Assembly: GCA_963575745.1 (NCBI GenBank)
Contig: CAUYUJ010018538.1
Location: 762,076 to 826,075 of the forward strand
DNA: 64,000 bases
Direction: 5' to 3'
From: Prorocentrum cordatum
Taxonomy: Eukaryota; Sar; Dinophyceae; Prorocentrales; Prorocentraceae
Positions 50,736-63,440 of this stretch are shown here, piece after piece. The translations under genes and the position numbers were made by a program. Every line of letters starts with the position of its first letter. Position 1 is the first letter of the stretch. Below the pieces are notes generated by a model, which saw only the letters and a list, made by a program, of their open reading frames with translations, did not search any database and was not told where the DNA came from.

Positions 50736-51407
50736 ATCCGCCGCGGCGGCCCAGGACAGATGCCCAAGCCCGAGGCCCCGCCCACGACCGCCCCCAGGCC
50801 CCGCCCGAGACCCACCATGCTCCCAGAACGTGCCTCGCGATGTGAACAAAAATGCGACGGGAACGTGCTTCGCTGATGTCGGCCTCCAGGGGCCCTTCCC
50901 AGGCCTCGGGACCGTCAAAAAACGGCCCAGGATGAAAAACAGGTCTCGGGGAAGACCTCTGGGGGTCGACGTTGTGAAACAATCACGACGTCGGGGGTCT
51001 GAGTCAAGGCCCCACGGGACGCCCCGCAGACCCCCCCGCAGATAGCAGAGGGCGCACAGTGGGGCAGAGGACAAGGGAGGACGGAGCGGGGAGCGGGGAG
51101 CGAGGAGGAGGGAGGAGCGGGCCGGCAATGAAGGAGAGGATCTGATTGCAGTGTTTCGCCCGCACGCCTTGGTCAAGAGAGGAGGAAGCAGGGGGAGAGA
51201 TCTTGTTTCGGCCTGCTGGCAAGCATGACAACAGCAGCCAATACTCCGAACACATCTGCCCAAGGGCCCTGCAAGTTAGTATCGCGAGCTGGTAGCACAT
51301 GCTGCGAACTCGCTTCAATGTGAGGGACGCCCTTTTGTATTGATGCCAGAAGACGTCATTTTGATAGCGGCGCACTTGACGACGTGCTGCGGATCTGATG
51401 CAGGAGC

Positions 51408-51818
51408 TTTGTCACACACACACACACACGCACGCACGCACGCACACGCACACACGCACACACGCACACACGCACACACGCACACACGCACACACGCACA
51501 CACGCACACACGCACACACGCACACACGCACACACGCACACACGCCACACACGCACGCACGCACACGCACACACGCACACACGCACACACGCACACACGC
51601 ACACACGCACACACGCACACACGCACACACGCACACGACACGCACACGCACACGCACACGCACACGCACACGCACACGCACACGCACACGCGCACGCGCA
51701 CGCGCACGCGCACGCGCACGCGCACGCGCACGCGCACGCACACACGCACGCACGCACGCACACACCCACACACACACACAAACGCACAAACACGCACGCA
51801 CGCACGCACAAACACGAA

Positions 51819-51854
<36 letters not shown>

Positions 51855-51895
51855 CACCCACACACACACAGACAAATACACACACAGAGACACAC
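51408..51895 (+). repeat. CA / CACG microsatellite
   Basis: About 490 bases of CACACG, CGCACG and CACA units. His/Thr and Cys/Val frames over it are artefacts. Confidence 0.95.
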
Positions 51896-52309
51896 ACACA
51901 GCGCAAAACGAAAGAGAACGCTGCGTGTAGAATCAGAGCTAACGCATTGCCGAGGCAACGTATACCCGCAGACGCAGCGAAAGCCTGGGATGGTCACCAC
52001 CTGAAATACCAGGCTCCCGCAGGTGCGAATGGGCAGGAAGCCACAAACACGAGTATGTTTATGACTTCGCCATCCTTTGGTACTAATCCACTCAACACTA
52101 CCCCCCACCACCCACCCACCCACGCGCCTGACGGCAACAAAAAACAGATCGTTTCCCTGACATCCGCCGAAATGGTCGGTTCGACGGCAACAAGGAGACC
52201 CTGACCGCTTCCCCACGGCCAGGCTTCCACCCACCCCCGACCCATGTTGATGGTCCTGGGGCCAGGCAAAGGGCATCCGGGGCCAAAATTGAAAGCACGA
52301 AAAGAAAGA

Positions 52310-52390
52310 CAATAAGCACAACAACAACAAAAACAACAACAACAACACCAACAACAAAAACAAAAACAAAAACAACAAAAACAAAAACAC

Positions 52391-52481
<91 letters not shown>

Positions 52482-53516
52482 CACTTTACCCGAACGCTCA
52501 GTGTTCTCACCAGTGCCAGGGTTTTCATGCGACGCCAGCCAATACCCCCACTTTGTGGGGGGGCAGTGCAAGCTCTACCAAATATCCACACGACTCTTCG
52601 CCACCACCCACACCCAGCTTCCCGCCCTATGACGTTCGGACACTTCACTTCGTGGCCTGCGGACGACCGTGGCTACTACACTGGCGTGGAGTACACACCC
52701 ACAGAAGTTGTTAAGCCTACGTTCGTACACCCACAGAAGTTGTTAAGCCTTGTAACCCACAGAAGTTGTTTAAACTTCCACAGAACATCTGTTGCATATG
52801 ATGCATACGGTAATGATCACTGATACACATGATACGTACTACACAAGATAGTTGATCACATCTTTAGGGCAAATTTTTGAAAAGTCGTTGCAGCTGTTTT
52901 TCGAGGACCTACGGTGCGATTCGTGTGATTTTATGATGCGCGGTGGTAAAATTCTTAAGAACCCAATGGTTTTTGGAGATTTCGGCGTGCGCGCGCGAAG
53001 AAAAAACGAATCTGTCCCGCATGGCATTATTTGACAGGGATGATGGCCCTGGCAGGTGCGCAACCGTTGTCGCAGAAGTTCGAAAAAGTTGCTCGCAAAA
53101 GCCCGTTTGACAGAAATGTTTAAAAAGTGTTGGTTTTCCTACGAATCCGCAAGAGCGCGCGGGATGAGATTTTGACATTTTTTTGTTGAAAAACCATTAG
53201 TTTTTTGATGTTTTTATGTTGAAATCGTTCCGAACACTAAGCTTTTGGAAGGATTTCGTCTTGCGCGCGCGAATGTCCACTTTACCTTATTTTTTGCAAA
53301 GGATTCTTGAAATTTGATTATATTAGAACAAGAAATGTCATTTTATAGTGTTTTTTGCAAGGGAAAGCGGGGGGAAACAAAACAACCGGATCTTGATCAC
53401 ATCGAATTACCTGAGGCTTCCTCACGAAAATGATGAAAATGTAGCTGCGGCCTAGGCGGCGCAGGGGGGCCGTGCACCAGGGGTCCCAACAATAATTATT
53501 CTTTAGAATTAATAAT
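52310..53516 (+). repeat. CAA-headed 1.2-kb repeat, unit 1
   Basis: CAA array (52310-52480), segment A (52481-52700), then an AT-rich segment B (about 52990-53510) containing TTTTTTGCAAGG and GCGCGCGCGAA words, ending CAGGGGTCCCAACAATAATT. 52700-52990 is unique to this unit. Confidence 0.85.
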
Positions 53517-53520
53517 GTTC

Positions 53521-53570
<50 letters not shown>

Positions 53571-53614
53571 CCACACACAACACAACAACAACAACCAACA
53601 GCAGCAGCAGCAAC

Positions 53615-53658
<44 letters not shown>

Positions 53659-54511
53659 CATTTTACCCGAACGCGTGGTGTTCTCCCCAGTGCCAGGGTT
53701 TTCATACGACACCAGGCAATACCCCCACTTCGTGGGGGGGCATTACAAGCTCTACCAAATATCCAAACGACTCTTCGCGACCACCCAAACCCAGCTTCCC
53801 GCCCTATGACGTTGGGACACTTCACTTCGTGGCGTGCGGACGACCGTGGCTACTACACTGGCGTGGGGTACACACCCACAGAACTTGGTCACTTATTCGG
53901 GGCGCGCATGTGCCCAGCATGGTGCAATTGTGCCATACAATACATAATACAGAGAGACAGAGAGAGAGACAGAGAGCAGACGAGCGGCGTGCGCGCGCAA
54001 AAAACGAATGTGTCCCGCATGGTATTATTTGACAGGGATGATGGCCCTGGCAGGTGCGCAACCGTTGTCGCAGAAGTTCGAAAAAGTTGCTCGCAAAAGC
54101 CCGTTTGACAGAAATGTTTAAAAAGTGTTGGTTTTCCTACGAATCCGCAAGAGCGCGCGGGATGAGATTTTGACATTTTTTTGTTGAAAAACCATTGGTT
54201 TTTTGATGTTTTTATGTTAAAATCGCTACGAAAACTAAGGTTTTGGAAGGATTTCGTCTTGCGCGCGCGAATGTCCACTTTACCTTATTTTTTGCAAGGG
54301 ATTCTTGAAGTTTGGTTATGTTAGAACAAGAAATGTCAATTTTAGCTTATTTTTTGCAAGGGAACGCGGGGGGGAACAAAAAACCGGATCCGGGGGTAAT
54401 CCACTTTTCTGAAGCTTTCGCAGAAAAATGATGAAAATGTAGCTGCGGCCTAGGCGCGGCGCAGAGGTCGCGCACCAGGGGTCCCAACAATAATAATTCT
54501 TTAGAAGGAAT
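53517..54511 (+). repeat. CAA-headed repeat, unit 2
   Basis: Same order: CAA array (53517-53656), A (53657-53885, about 92% like unit 1 by eye), B (53995-54505). A third CAA array starts at 54512 after the same GGGTCCCAACAATAAT junction. Confidence 0.85.
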
Positions 54512-54572
54512 AATGTTCAACAACAACACCAACAACACCAACAACACCAACAACAACAACAACAACAGCAAC
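54512..54572 (+). repeat. CAA/CCAA array
   Basis: AACAACACC units, the start of an incomplete third unit. Confidence 0.8.
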
Positions 54573-54789
54573 AATAATATTAAGACGGTTCGCTCGTATC
54601 TGCTCGAATGTCCGTTAACGCGTAGTTCCCAGACCGTCGATACCCGCCCTCTTCGTCATCGATCTACCCCTTTTGGGGGTAGACATTTCTTCCCTGCAGG
54701 CCGGGCCCCGGCAAGCGGCGGGGCGGCCGCGGACCGTCGGCCTGGCCAGCGGCAGCGCTGATCGGCGGCAACCCGACCCCAAGACGGAC

Positions 54790-55010
54790 GGACAGGGGAC
54801 CGACCACGACAGAGCGGGGGCCACGAAGGGCAGATAACGCGGGGCCACAGAAGGCAACGACGGGGCCACTGATGGTAGCAGCTGGGCCACGTAGGAAAGC
54901 GAGGGGGCCACAAAAGGCGACAGCGGGGCCACGAAGGGCATGCACATGGGGCCATGACGGGCGCGAACGAGCGGGGGCCACCAAAGGCATCGGAGGTTGG
55001 GGGGTGAGAC
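54790..55010 (+). repeat. 21-bp minisatellite, degenerate outlier
   Basis: GGGGCCACGAAGGGCAG-type units with variable spacing, related to 55385-56030. Confidence 0.7.
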
Positions 55011-55116
55011 CGCAATGAAACGGAGACCCCCTACCGGGAAATCGGTATCGGTTTCGTGTTCGTGTCGTGCGGGCGGGCGAGGCGAAGCTGGGCGTGATCC
55101 TCCTGCAGCTAGGCCG

Positions 55117-55289
55117 AAGTAGGAACGAAAGTCCGTTCCCGTCCGCTGGTGGCTGGGAGGTGTCCCAATTGGGCCGGGCGGTGTCCCGGGTGTCCCGGGT
55201 GTCAGTAGGAGCGAAAATCCGTTTCCCGTCCGCCGGTGGCCGGGAGGTGTCCCAGTTGGGCCGGGCGGTGTCCCGGGTGTCCCGAGATG
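55117..55289 (+). repeat. 86-bp tandem duplication
   Basis: Two units sharing CCGTCCGC-GGTGGC-GGGAGGTGTCCCA and GGGCCGGGCGGTGTCCC. Confidence 0.85.
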
Positions 55290-55384
55290 AGATCAAGGTG
55301 ACAGGCTGGAGGTCAGTCAGGGTGGGCATTTGATCTCAATCCCCCCCAACCTCCTTATCGCCCGCAGGGCGGTCGGATAGGTAC

Positions 55385-56030
55385 GTATATTGGGCCGCGG
55401 AGGGCAAGGACGGGGCCACTGGGGGCAGCAACGGGGCCACGAGGGGCAACGTGGGGGCCACGAAGGGCGACAGCGGGGCCACGAATGGCGTGCATGTGGG
55501 GCCACGACGGGCGCGAACGAGCGGGGGCCACGAAGGACATGCACATGGGGCCCCGACGGGCAGCGAGAGGGCCACGAGGGGCTGCAATGGGGCCACGAAG
55601 GGCAGCGAGGGGGCCACGAAGGGTTGCAACGGGGCAACGAGGGGCAGCAAGGGGGCCACGAGGGGCTTCAACGGGGACACGAAGGGCAGCGAGGAGGCCA
55701 CGAAGGGCTGCAACGGGGCCACGAAGGGCAGCGAGGGAGCCACGAAGGGCTGCAACGGGGCCACGAAGAGCAGCGAGGGGGGCACGAAGGGCTGCACCGG
55801 GGCCACGAAGGGCAGCGAGGGGGCCACGAAGAGCTGCAACGGAGCCACGGAACAAAGCGAGGGGGCCACGAAGGGCGGCAACGGATCCACGAAGGGCAGC
55901 AAGGGGGCCACGAAGGGCTTCAACGGGGCCACGAAGAGCAGCGAGGGGGCCACGAAGGCATGCAAGGGGTCCACGAAGGGCAGTGAGGAGTTCACGAAGT
56001 GCTGCAACGGGGCCATGAAGGGCAACGAGA
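55385..56030 (+). repeat. 21-bp minisatellite, about 30 units
   Basis: Alternates GGGGCCACGAAGGGCAGCGA and GGGGCCACGAAGGGCTGCAA. Because 21 is a multiple of 3, every frame stays open (GATKGSE/GATKGCN on plus, PFVAPLQ on minus). I treat it as non-coding. Confidence 0.9.
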
Positions 56031-56094
56031 TCCCGATCCCTAAAAAAGATGTGAGGGAGCCTTAGCGCGACTCCTGGGTGCTGAGTGTCGGAAG

Positions 56095-56325
56095 CGCGTC
56101 GCTTTAGTAAATTGTGAGAAATTCCCCGGAAAGGGCGCTATTCTTAAGTAAACTGCAAGCAAGTCTCCAGCGAGAGCCCGATTCCAGAGCGCTGAGAAAG
56201 CGATTCCTGAATAAATTATAAAGAAATCCCCAGCGAGAGCGCGATTCCTGGATAAAATACGAAGGAGTCTCGGGCGGGAGCGGGGGTCCTGGCTAAATCG
56301 TGAGGAAGTCTTAGGCGGGAGCCGT
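56095..56325 (+). repeat. ~41-bp degenerate tandem repeat
   Basis: Units around TAAATT-(G/A)-AA-GAAATCCCC-GCGAGAGCGCGATTCCTGG, five copies, one with a 20-base insertion. Confidence 0.75.
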
Positions 56326-56465
56326 TGTTGTTGTAACCCGGGGGGCCCACAACACAATTTGAGCATGGAAACTTTCTCTGATAAGCAGCAGGGTGCGAGC
56401 GCTGAGAGGGGCACATCAATTGAAAAATACGATGTGCACTGGAGAGAGGATCGACAATGATTATC

Positions 56466-56690
<225 letters not shown>

Positions 56691-56825
56691 AACCAAAAAC
56701 AGAAACAAAAAAACGACGGCCGACACAAAAAAAACATACCGTTGGAGATCGAAGCTCTCTGCACACGTTCGGAGCACGGGTGGGCACGGGGGCTACGGAG
56801 TTACAACCACAGCAGGCGTGGCAGT

Positions 56826-57158
56826 AGGTCGGCCACGTCCTCCCACAGGCGGATGTTGAAGGAAAAATGGAAAAACAAAAAAAGAGGCAACAAATAATCG
56901 AAACATCGTCCCCAGAGGATGTTTTGACCACCTTTGAATACTTCTTCTGTGGAGGGATACACGTCGGTCGGAAGAGGTAGGTAAAAACATGAAGTAGGAA
57001 GGCGGATTAAGTTGATTGGGTCCAGGCCCCCCAGGGAATAACAAAACACAGCAAAAGCGTGTCGGTTCTTGAAGTATGTAGGAAGGCGCTTGAAAGAGAA
57101 TGGGATCTGGGAATCCAAAAAAACCTACTTTCAACGACTGGCGTGTACGCCCGACTTA
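56826..57158. mobile_element. MITE-like element M1, possible long copy
   Basis: Left end GGTCGGCCACGTCCTCCCAC and right end GTGTACGCCCGACTT match the M1 ends at 40918-41396 in inverted orientation. The 333-base interior is unrelated. Confidence 0.4.
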
Positions 57159-57719
57159 AACGTGGTAACGACGGGCAATGATCAGAGGAGTCGGACACGG
57201 GGGCTGGGAAGGAGGCCCTTCCTCGTCCCGGGGCAAGCCTGCGAGCCGAGCGGCCGCGGGCGGGGCCGCAGTCGCGCGCAAGCGCGCGCGTGCGACCATC
57301 TGGGAGGACGAGAGGAGGAGGACGAGGAGGAGGAGGAGGAGGAAAGGGAGGACGACGACAATTTGGGAGGACGAGGGGGCGCCGGAGAGCGATGGAGAGG
57401 AGGACGCCCACCCGACACTGGCGCCGCGCGCGCCGCGGCGTGGGTGACCTCCCCGACGGCGTCCACCTGAGCATGTCGGCGGTAGGGAGACGAAGGGGAG
57501 AGCGGCGGTGGAGGGCAAGGGGGGAGGAAGGGGGTCAACGGGCGAAGCCAGGGATTTGTTTCAAGGCGAAGCGCGAAATCCAGGACGAGGCGAAACCCAA
57601 AATCGACCGATGAGAAAACCGCACCCGCCAGGCGGAACCCGGAATCGATAGAAGGCGAAACCCAGAACCCCAGGTAACACCAAACAAAAAACTTTCGACA
57701 CCCAGAACCAGAATTCCAA
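57159..57719. other. No gene recognised
   Basis: Includes a GGA patch (57308-57345). Otherwise unassigned. Confidence 0.4.
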
Positions 57720-58120
57720 GCCTGTTCCTCCTCCTCCTCCTCCTCCTCCTCCTCCTCGTCCTTCTCCTCCACCTCTACCTCCACCTCAACCTCCTCCTAC
57801 TCCTCCTCCTCCTACTCCTCCTCCTGCTCCTTCTCCTCCTCCTCCTCCTCCTCCTCCTCCTCCTCCTCCTCTTCCTCCTGCTCCTCATCCTCCTCCCCGT
57901 TCCCTCCTCCTCCTCCCCCTCTTCCCCTCTCCTCCTCCTCCTCCCTCCTCCTCCTCCTCCTCGTCCTCCTCCTCCTCCACCCCCCTCCTCCTCGTCCTCC
58001 CTCCTCCTCCTCCTCCTCCTCCTCCTCTTCTTCCTCCTCCTCCTCATCCTCCTCCTCCTTCTCCTCCTCCTCCTCTCGCTCGTTCTCCTCCTCGTCCACC
58101 TCCTCATCCTCCTGTGTCAC
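57720..58120 (+). repeat. Imperfect TCC microsatellite
   Basis: About 400 bases of CCT triplets with frequent interruptions. Confidence 0.9.
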
Positions 58121-58364
58121 CCTCCTCCCTCACTCGTTCCCCCGAGACCGCCACACAACCGCGCCCAGGCGATCAGGCGCGCGGCTGGAAAACTCCCTTC
58201 CTCATCCTCCCCTTCCACCACTTTGACGAGGAATCCCACCAGCCCTCTGGGCGACAGTGGTTTAGGGCGTTTCCTCCTCCACCTCTCCTTCTTCCCCTTC
58301 GGGGAGGGGTTTACCCCTCCCCCTACCCCCTCCCCGTGGACCTGGAAGGGGGGGGCGCGAGGCG

Positions 58365-59560
58365 TCAGAGCGTCCAAAACGGCCTCGGCGAGGAAACCAA
58401 AACCATTGATTTTACTAGAGGGTCGGCCCCATGTTGGCCTCCTGGGGGGGCAAGCCTAATTCATGTTCCGCACTTATTTGATCGATCTCCTCCAAGATGG
58501 CCCCAAGAAGCGCCCAGGAGGCCCCAAGAGGTCCCAAGATGGCCCCAAGATGGCCCCAAGAGGCCCCCAAGAGGCCCCCAGGAGGCCCCCAAGAGACCCC
58601 CAAGAGACCCCCCAGGGGCACCCAAGATGCTCCAAGAGGCCTCGGCGAGAATGCCAACACGGCCTCGGCGAGGAAGCCAAAGTTATTGGTTTTACTAGGG
58701 TGTTGGTCCCATTTGGGCCTCCTGGGGGGGGACGCTAATGAATGATCCCCTCTTGTTTGATCGATCTCCGTCAAGATGGCCCCAAGAAGCGCCCAGGAGG
58801 CCCCAAGAGGTCCCAAGATGGCCCCAAGATGGCCCCAAGAGGCCCCCAAGAGGCCCCCAGGCCCCCAAGAGACCCCCAAGAGGCCCCAAGAGACCCCCCA
58901 GAGGCACACAAGATGCTCCAAGAGGCCTCGGCGAGAATGCCAACACACGGCCTCGGCGAGGAAGCAAAAGTCATTGGTTTTACTGAGATCTTGGCCCCAT
59001 TTTGGCCTCCTGGGGGGGGGACGCTAATCAATGCTCCCCTCTTGTTTGATCGATCTCCTTCAAGATGGCCCCAAGAAGCGCCAAGGAGGTCCCAAGAGGT
59101 CCCGGGATGGCCCCAAGATGGCCCCAAGAGGCCCCCAAGAGGCCCCCAAGAGGCCCCAAAGAGACCCCCAGGAGGCCCCCAAGAGACCCCCCCAGAGGCA
59201 CCCAAGATGCTCCAAGAGGCCTCGGCGAGAATGTCAACACGGCCTCGGCGAGGAAGCCAAAGTTATTGGTTTTACTAGGGTGTTGGCCCCATTTTGGCCT
59301 CCTGGGGGGGCAAGCCTAATTAATGTTCCGCACTTATTTGATCGATCTCCTCCAAGATGGCCCCAAGAAGCGCCCAGGAGGCCCCAAGAGGTCCCAAGAT
59401 GGCCCCAAGATGGCCCCAAGAGGCCCCCAAGAGGCCCCCAGGAGGCCCCCAAGAGACCCCCAAGAGGCCCCAAGAGACCCCCCAGAGGCACACAAGATGC
59501 TCCAAGAAGCCTCGGCGAGAATGCCAAATCATTGTTGGCCTCTTGGGGGGGAGCACTGAT
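58365..59560 (+). repeat. ~285-bp satellite, four units plus a partial
   Basis: TTTGATCGATCTCC marks unit starts at 58478, 58757, 59046 and 59338 (periods 279, 289, 292). Each unit has an inner CCAAGATGGCCCCAAGAGG short repeat and a unique part (GGCCTCGGCGAGGAAGCC, TTGGTTTTACTAG, GGCCTCCTGGGGGGG). Confidence 0.95.
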
Positions 59561-60310
59561 TCAAATGACTCCAAGAGCGCCTGGGAGAGCCCAAGATGAC
59601 ATCCAAGATGGCTCAAGATATCCCAAGATGTCTCATAATGGCTTCCTCTGTGTGCTGCCCACTTCCCTGATCCAGGCAATTCCTCTGGGCATCGTTTCTG
59701 GATGGGCTGGTGGGGAGTCGCGAAGCGTCAACAATTCCTTCATCCCCCCCTTGTGTTCACCACATCCTGAGCGGGGCTCATGGTTTTCCAGAACATGCTT
59801 CTCCTCCTCAGCTCCTCCACCTCCTCCATCACCTCCTCCTGCAATACTCTTCCACTGCACGAGCCTCAGCATGAGTCCCATCACACCGAGTTGGCGCCAC
59901 TATCTTGACGCCCTGCTTTTCTCTCGGGGATCGTGCCCTTCTCAACACACGAACCCTACCTCCAGAGAAGCCGCGCGGGTGCGCGCCAGTCCTCACCTTC
60001 ATGGATCGTGCCCTCCCCACTCCACGAGCCCCACCTCCGGGGAGGCCGACCCCTTTTTTTCGGAACAACCCCCCACATCCTGAGTTGGACCCTTCGGAGA
60101 GGAGGGAAGGGGGGGAGGGGGGCAGAGAAGTGCAGAGGAGTCGAGGGGAGAGCATGGAAGGTGCGAAGGAAACACACACACACACACACACAAATAGGTA
60201 AGCCCGCGCTTGGCTCTGGCACTCCTCGATCGCCCGACCAAATTAAACCACTCGTGAGCGTGTTCTTATTCGGCGTCTCGACACTGGGCAAAAAGAGGGG
60301 GGAGGGGGGG
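59561..60310. other. No gene recognised
   Basis: 59930-60060 has two related ~80-base stretches (GGATCGTGCCCT ... CCCCACCTCCGG/CCTACCTCCAG). A short CACA run lies at 60172. Nothing else. Confidence 0.4.
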
Positions 60311-60486
60311 GGGTCTGGCTCCGGACCCCTGCTTAGTGCGCGTCGTGTGAGGGAGAGGCTCTGCCTGCTCGAGACGGGCGCCCAAAACAGCCAAGGTCTA
60401 CCCCACGGGTGGGGAAGGGGGGGAGATGCGAGGGCCCGCGCCGATCGTCAAGACAAGGAATAAGAAAAAGCAACGACCTTCTGCGG
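60311..60486 (+). repeat. Dispersed repeat block Y, copy B
   Basis: Partner of 48982-49160; precedes X here. Confidence 0.85.
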
Positions 60487-60529
60487 GAAACTCCGACACC
60501 GCGGCGAGAGTAGAGGAGGAAAAAACGCC

Positions 60530-60862
60530 ATACAGAAGCTTTTCGCGCTCCGCGCGAATTTCTTGGATCTGCGCTGGACCCCCTCCCTGGCGCGCGGAGC
60601 GCGCCAGGGGCGAATCCGGGAAATCCAGCGCGGATCCAAGAGATCCGCGCAGAGCGCCTAAAGTTTAGGTGTATGGCGTTTTTTCTCCTTTCGGCGGCGG
60701 ATAAACCTCCCTTTAGTAAACCTCCCTTTAGTGAAAACGGCCTAGGACCGAAACCGACGGACCTGGACCCGCAAACATGACGGCCGCGACGTCCTCTCGC
60801 GAACCTAAAACGGCCAATTCCTGAATCGACGCGTCAGGGTAGGAGGTCTATCAACCTCCGAA
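60530..60862 (+). repeat. Dispersed repeat block X, copy B (contains foldback FB2)
   Basis: Partner of 48589-48949, same foldback followed by the same flank. Confidence 0.85.
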
Positions 60863-61027
60863 GTTTCTCCTTCGAGAGAGGACGTCGCCCCGCACGACGC
60901 CGTCCATTCCCGTCGACTCCACCCCCCGCGTGCGGGAGAGCAGCCCGAGGCCGAGCGACCAGTGACCAGCGGGGGGCGGAGAGCCCGCCGTTCCAAGACG
61001 CGGAGCCAGGAGCGGGAGCAGGGGAAC

Positions 61028-61255
61028 AGAGAGGAGGAGGAGGAGGAGGAGGAGGAGGACGAGGAGGAGGAGAACGAGGAGAATGAGGAGGAGGAGAACG
61101 AGGAGGAGCAGGAGAAGGAGGAGGAGGAGCAGGAGGAGGAGGAGGAAGAGAAGGAGGAGAAGGAGGAGGAGGAGGAGGAGTAGAACGAGGAGGAGGAGGA
61201 GGAGGAAGAGGAGGAGGAGGAGGCGGCGGCGGAGGCGGAGGCGGAGGAGGAGAGG
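61028..61255 (+). repeat. GGA microsatellite
   Basis: GGA triplets with AAC/AAG interruptions; last part GGCGGAGGCGG. Confidence 0.9.
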
Positions 61256-62135
61256 AGCGGGAGCAGGAGAACCAAGAGGAGAAAACACATGGCACGTAGA
61301 AAAACACCCCGCAAGACAGAACAGCATACAGCACATGAGCAACAATGTTCGGGAGTCTGGGAGGATCCCTGGAATCCGCTCTGGGGGCAAGCCTACGAGA
61401 ATGGCATATGTCGATGATGTCTGCAGCGCGAGGGGTGCTCGCCGAACAGGCAAATACAGTCACATACTGTGCCATGATGAGAGACTACCCGCATGTTTGA
61501 CGTGCTGGCGCAGCGTGGATCGGAGGTGCCCCGCTAGGCGAGCGGAGCCTGGCACAATGTGACGGGAAGGGAGCTGTGGCAGCGGGGGGCGGGCAACCTC
61601 GGGCTTGTACCCGCAATTCGGTTCTTGTAGGGCTACACGGGAAGGCGGTTCGAAAACGGCAAACCGCATGGGGTTCCTTCCAACAGCAAATACGAACCAG
61701 GTTCAAGCATCGGTTCGAAGCGGTAGCAGTCAGTCAAGGAAACAATAGAAAGGTCAGCGTTTCGCGCGGGACTTCTTCGACAAGTAGGTTCGGACAAAGA
61801 ACAACTCGGTTCGGAACCATAGAAAGAGGAGCGCTTCGCGCGGGACTTCCTCGAAAAACAGGCTCGGACCAGGGTCGATCCCGTGTGCGTACTTTCGGAG
61901 ATCCGCTCGGCACTGAACCGTCCCTGACGGCGCCTCTGGCCCCGCCCATGACGCCCTCCGAGAAATCCGCGCGGACCTCCGAAAGAGAACGGCAAGGCAG
62001 CACGGAGACCCGAAGGCGACGGATGTCCAGGCTGTTCCTCTTTTCACCCGTGCTGCTAAAGTTCCAGGTTCCAGTTGCCAGCTAGGTGCACCAGACAGGG
62101 CTCGACGTCAACAATGGCTTGATAGACTCGGGGGC
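61256..62135. other. Spacer with small repeats, no gene
   Basis: 61755-61860 is a ~75-base duplication (AGCGTTTCGCGCGGGACTTC / AGCGCTTCGCGCGGGACTTC). 61900-61990 is a weak foldback with the TCCGCGCGGA core. Otherwise unassigned. Confidence 0.4.
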
Positions 62136-63430
62136 ATGGTCCCCAGCTTGCTCTGCCGCGACGGCCAGATAGACCAGCAGCTCGCGCTAGACCTTATCGG
62201 TTCCATCGAGGTCGGCGGCGAGAGGGGTGCAGAGCATCTCCAGCACATTGACAGCTACGTGGAGGAGTTGAGGAGGACGGATGTTAGGGAGGGGTTTCAC
62301 AGGTGGCAGATGTGGGCAAAGGATGCGGTGGAGCATGGGGGTAAGGCTGCGCATGCGCACTCTCGCCAGGCTTTCACTGGTCGCAGTTGCCAGTTCACGA
62401 TCCATACAGCAGATGCTGAAATACCTGCCAATGGTGATGAGGCCGTGCAGGCCTTGGTGGACCAGTGGATGCTCCTGTGGTTCCAATACCGTAGAGCCTC
62501 ACATGAGCACCCGTCTCGATGGGGTACCAGAGGGGCACGCTCCCGAGGATAGAGCTGGACCGACTCCTTCACGTTTGCCGTGGGTATGCCGAGGGGGCTG
62601 GGCTTGGATGTGACTCCTTCCACCCGGGGTTCGTCTTGAAGTTGCCAGAGGTCTATCAAGTGCGGATCTCGGGCATCTTGCATGGGTTCGAGGAAGCCCC
62701 CGAGGTCCTGTCGGACCTGCTGACCAACATTATTGTCCTGGATAAGCCAAATGAAGGGGTCACGCAGATCGGCCTCTTGAGTATTTTATGAAGGTAGGAC
62801 GAAGTGCCGCCAGCACCTTTGCAGGCGTTGGGAGGTGGAGCATACTGCTTCCTTGTTTGGGGGCGCAAGCCCCGACGCATCGTGCGAGCGCGTAGGCCAG
62901 GGGCACACTATGCCTGCGCAGTTCGGGCTCAGCGCGGGCACGTCGACGGCGACAGCACTGGTCGATCAAGACATTATGCGAGCACATAACACATGTCGAC
63001 CTGTATCGAGCAGCGGTGGAGCATCGTTTCAACTCCTGCCTGTTGCGAGGGCCGCGCACGATGCACGCTGCCGAGCGAGCATTGCACCATGGAAGGTGGT
63101 CCCAGGGAAGGACAAGGCGAATCGAGGGGTGATAGCGGGATGTTCAGCAGCAGCGACACTAGCAGGGCTTCTCCTCTCGAGTCCTTTGTCTTTGGCCCAG
63201 TCTGGGCACCCGCAGCTGGCAACTCGCAACGTGATAGACGACGTCGCGCTGCAGATCGTCGATCCCCGCTGATGCTGTCGCGGACCAGCTGGCAGGGGGC
63301 GCGATGTCGCTGCTGGCCAGTTGCGAGCAGCTCGGGCTGCCAGTCTCGGCTACATCGAAGCACCGGTGCAGCAGCGCCGAGCTCGGTGCGAAGCTGCAGC
63401 AGGCCTGGGAGATACCCCCAAGCGCTCGAG
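62136..63430 (+). pseudogene. LINE reverse-transcriptase relic
   Basis: Frame-broken RT of a non-LTR element. Pre-RT helices (AVQALVDQWMLLWFQYRR) are in one frame to about 62530. The next frame has LGCDSFHPGFVLKLPEV and LTNIIVLDKPNEGVTQIGLL (LINE motifs 0-2) to 62791. Motif A-like KTLCEHITHVDLYRAAVEHR lies at 62965 on in a third frame. RGVIAGCSAAATLAGLLL and RNVIDDVALQIV (catalytic Asp pair at 63237-63242) are in a fourth stretch. QLGLPVSATSKHRCSSAELG follows to about 63410. Motif order is complete, but at least three frameshifts make it dead. The continuation may resume after R160 copy 6, at 63603. Confidence 0.75.
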
Positions 63431-63440
63431 GCACCTCTTT

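Noticed and set aside
51408-51895. CA-rich array as a telomere
   Set aside because: Units are CACACG-like, not TTTAGGG/TTAGGG-type, and it is internal.
51340-52480. His/Thr-rich and Cys/Val-rich frames
   Set aside because: CA/CACG microsatellite translation.
58440-59620. CCAAGATGGC / CCAAGATGGCTCAAG as leader relicts
   Set aside because: They arise from the local CCAAGATGGCC short repeat; no full leader lies upstream.
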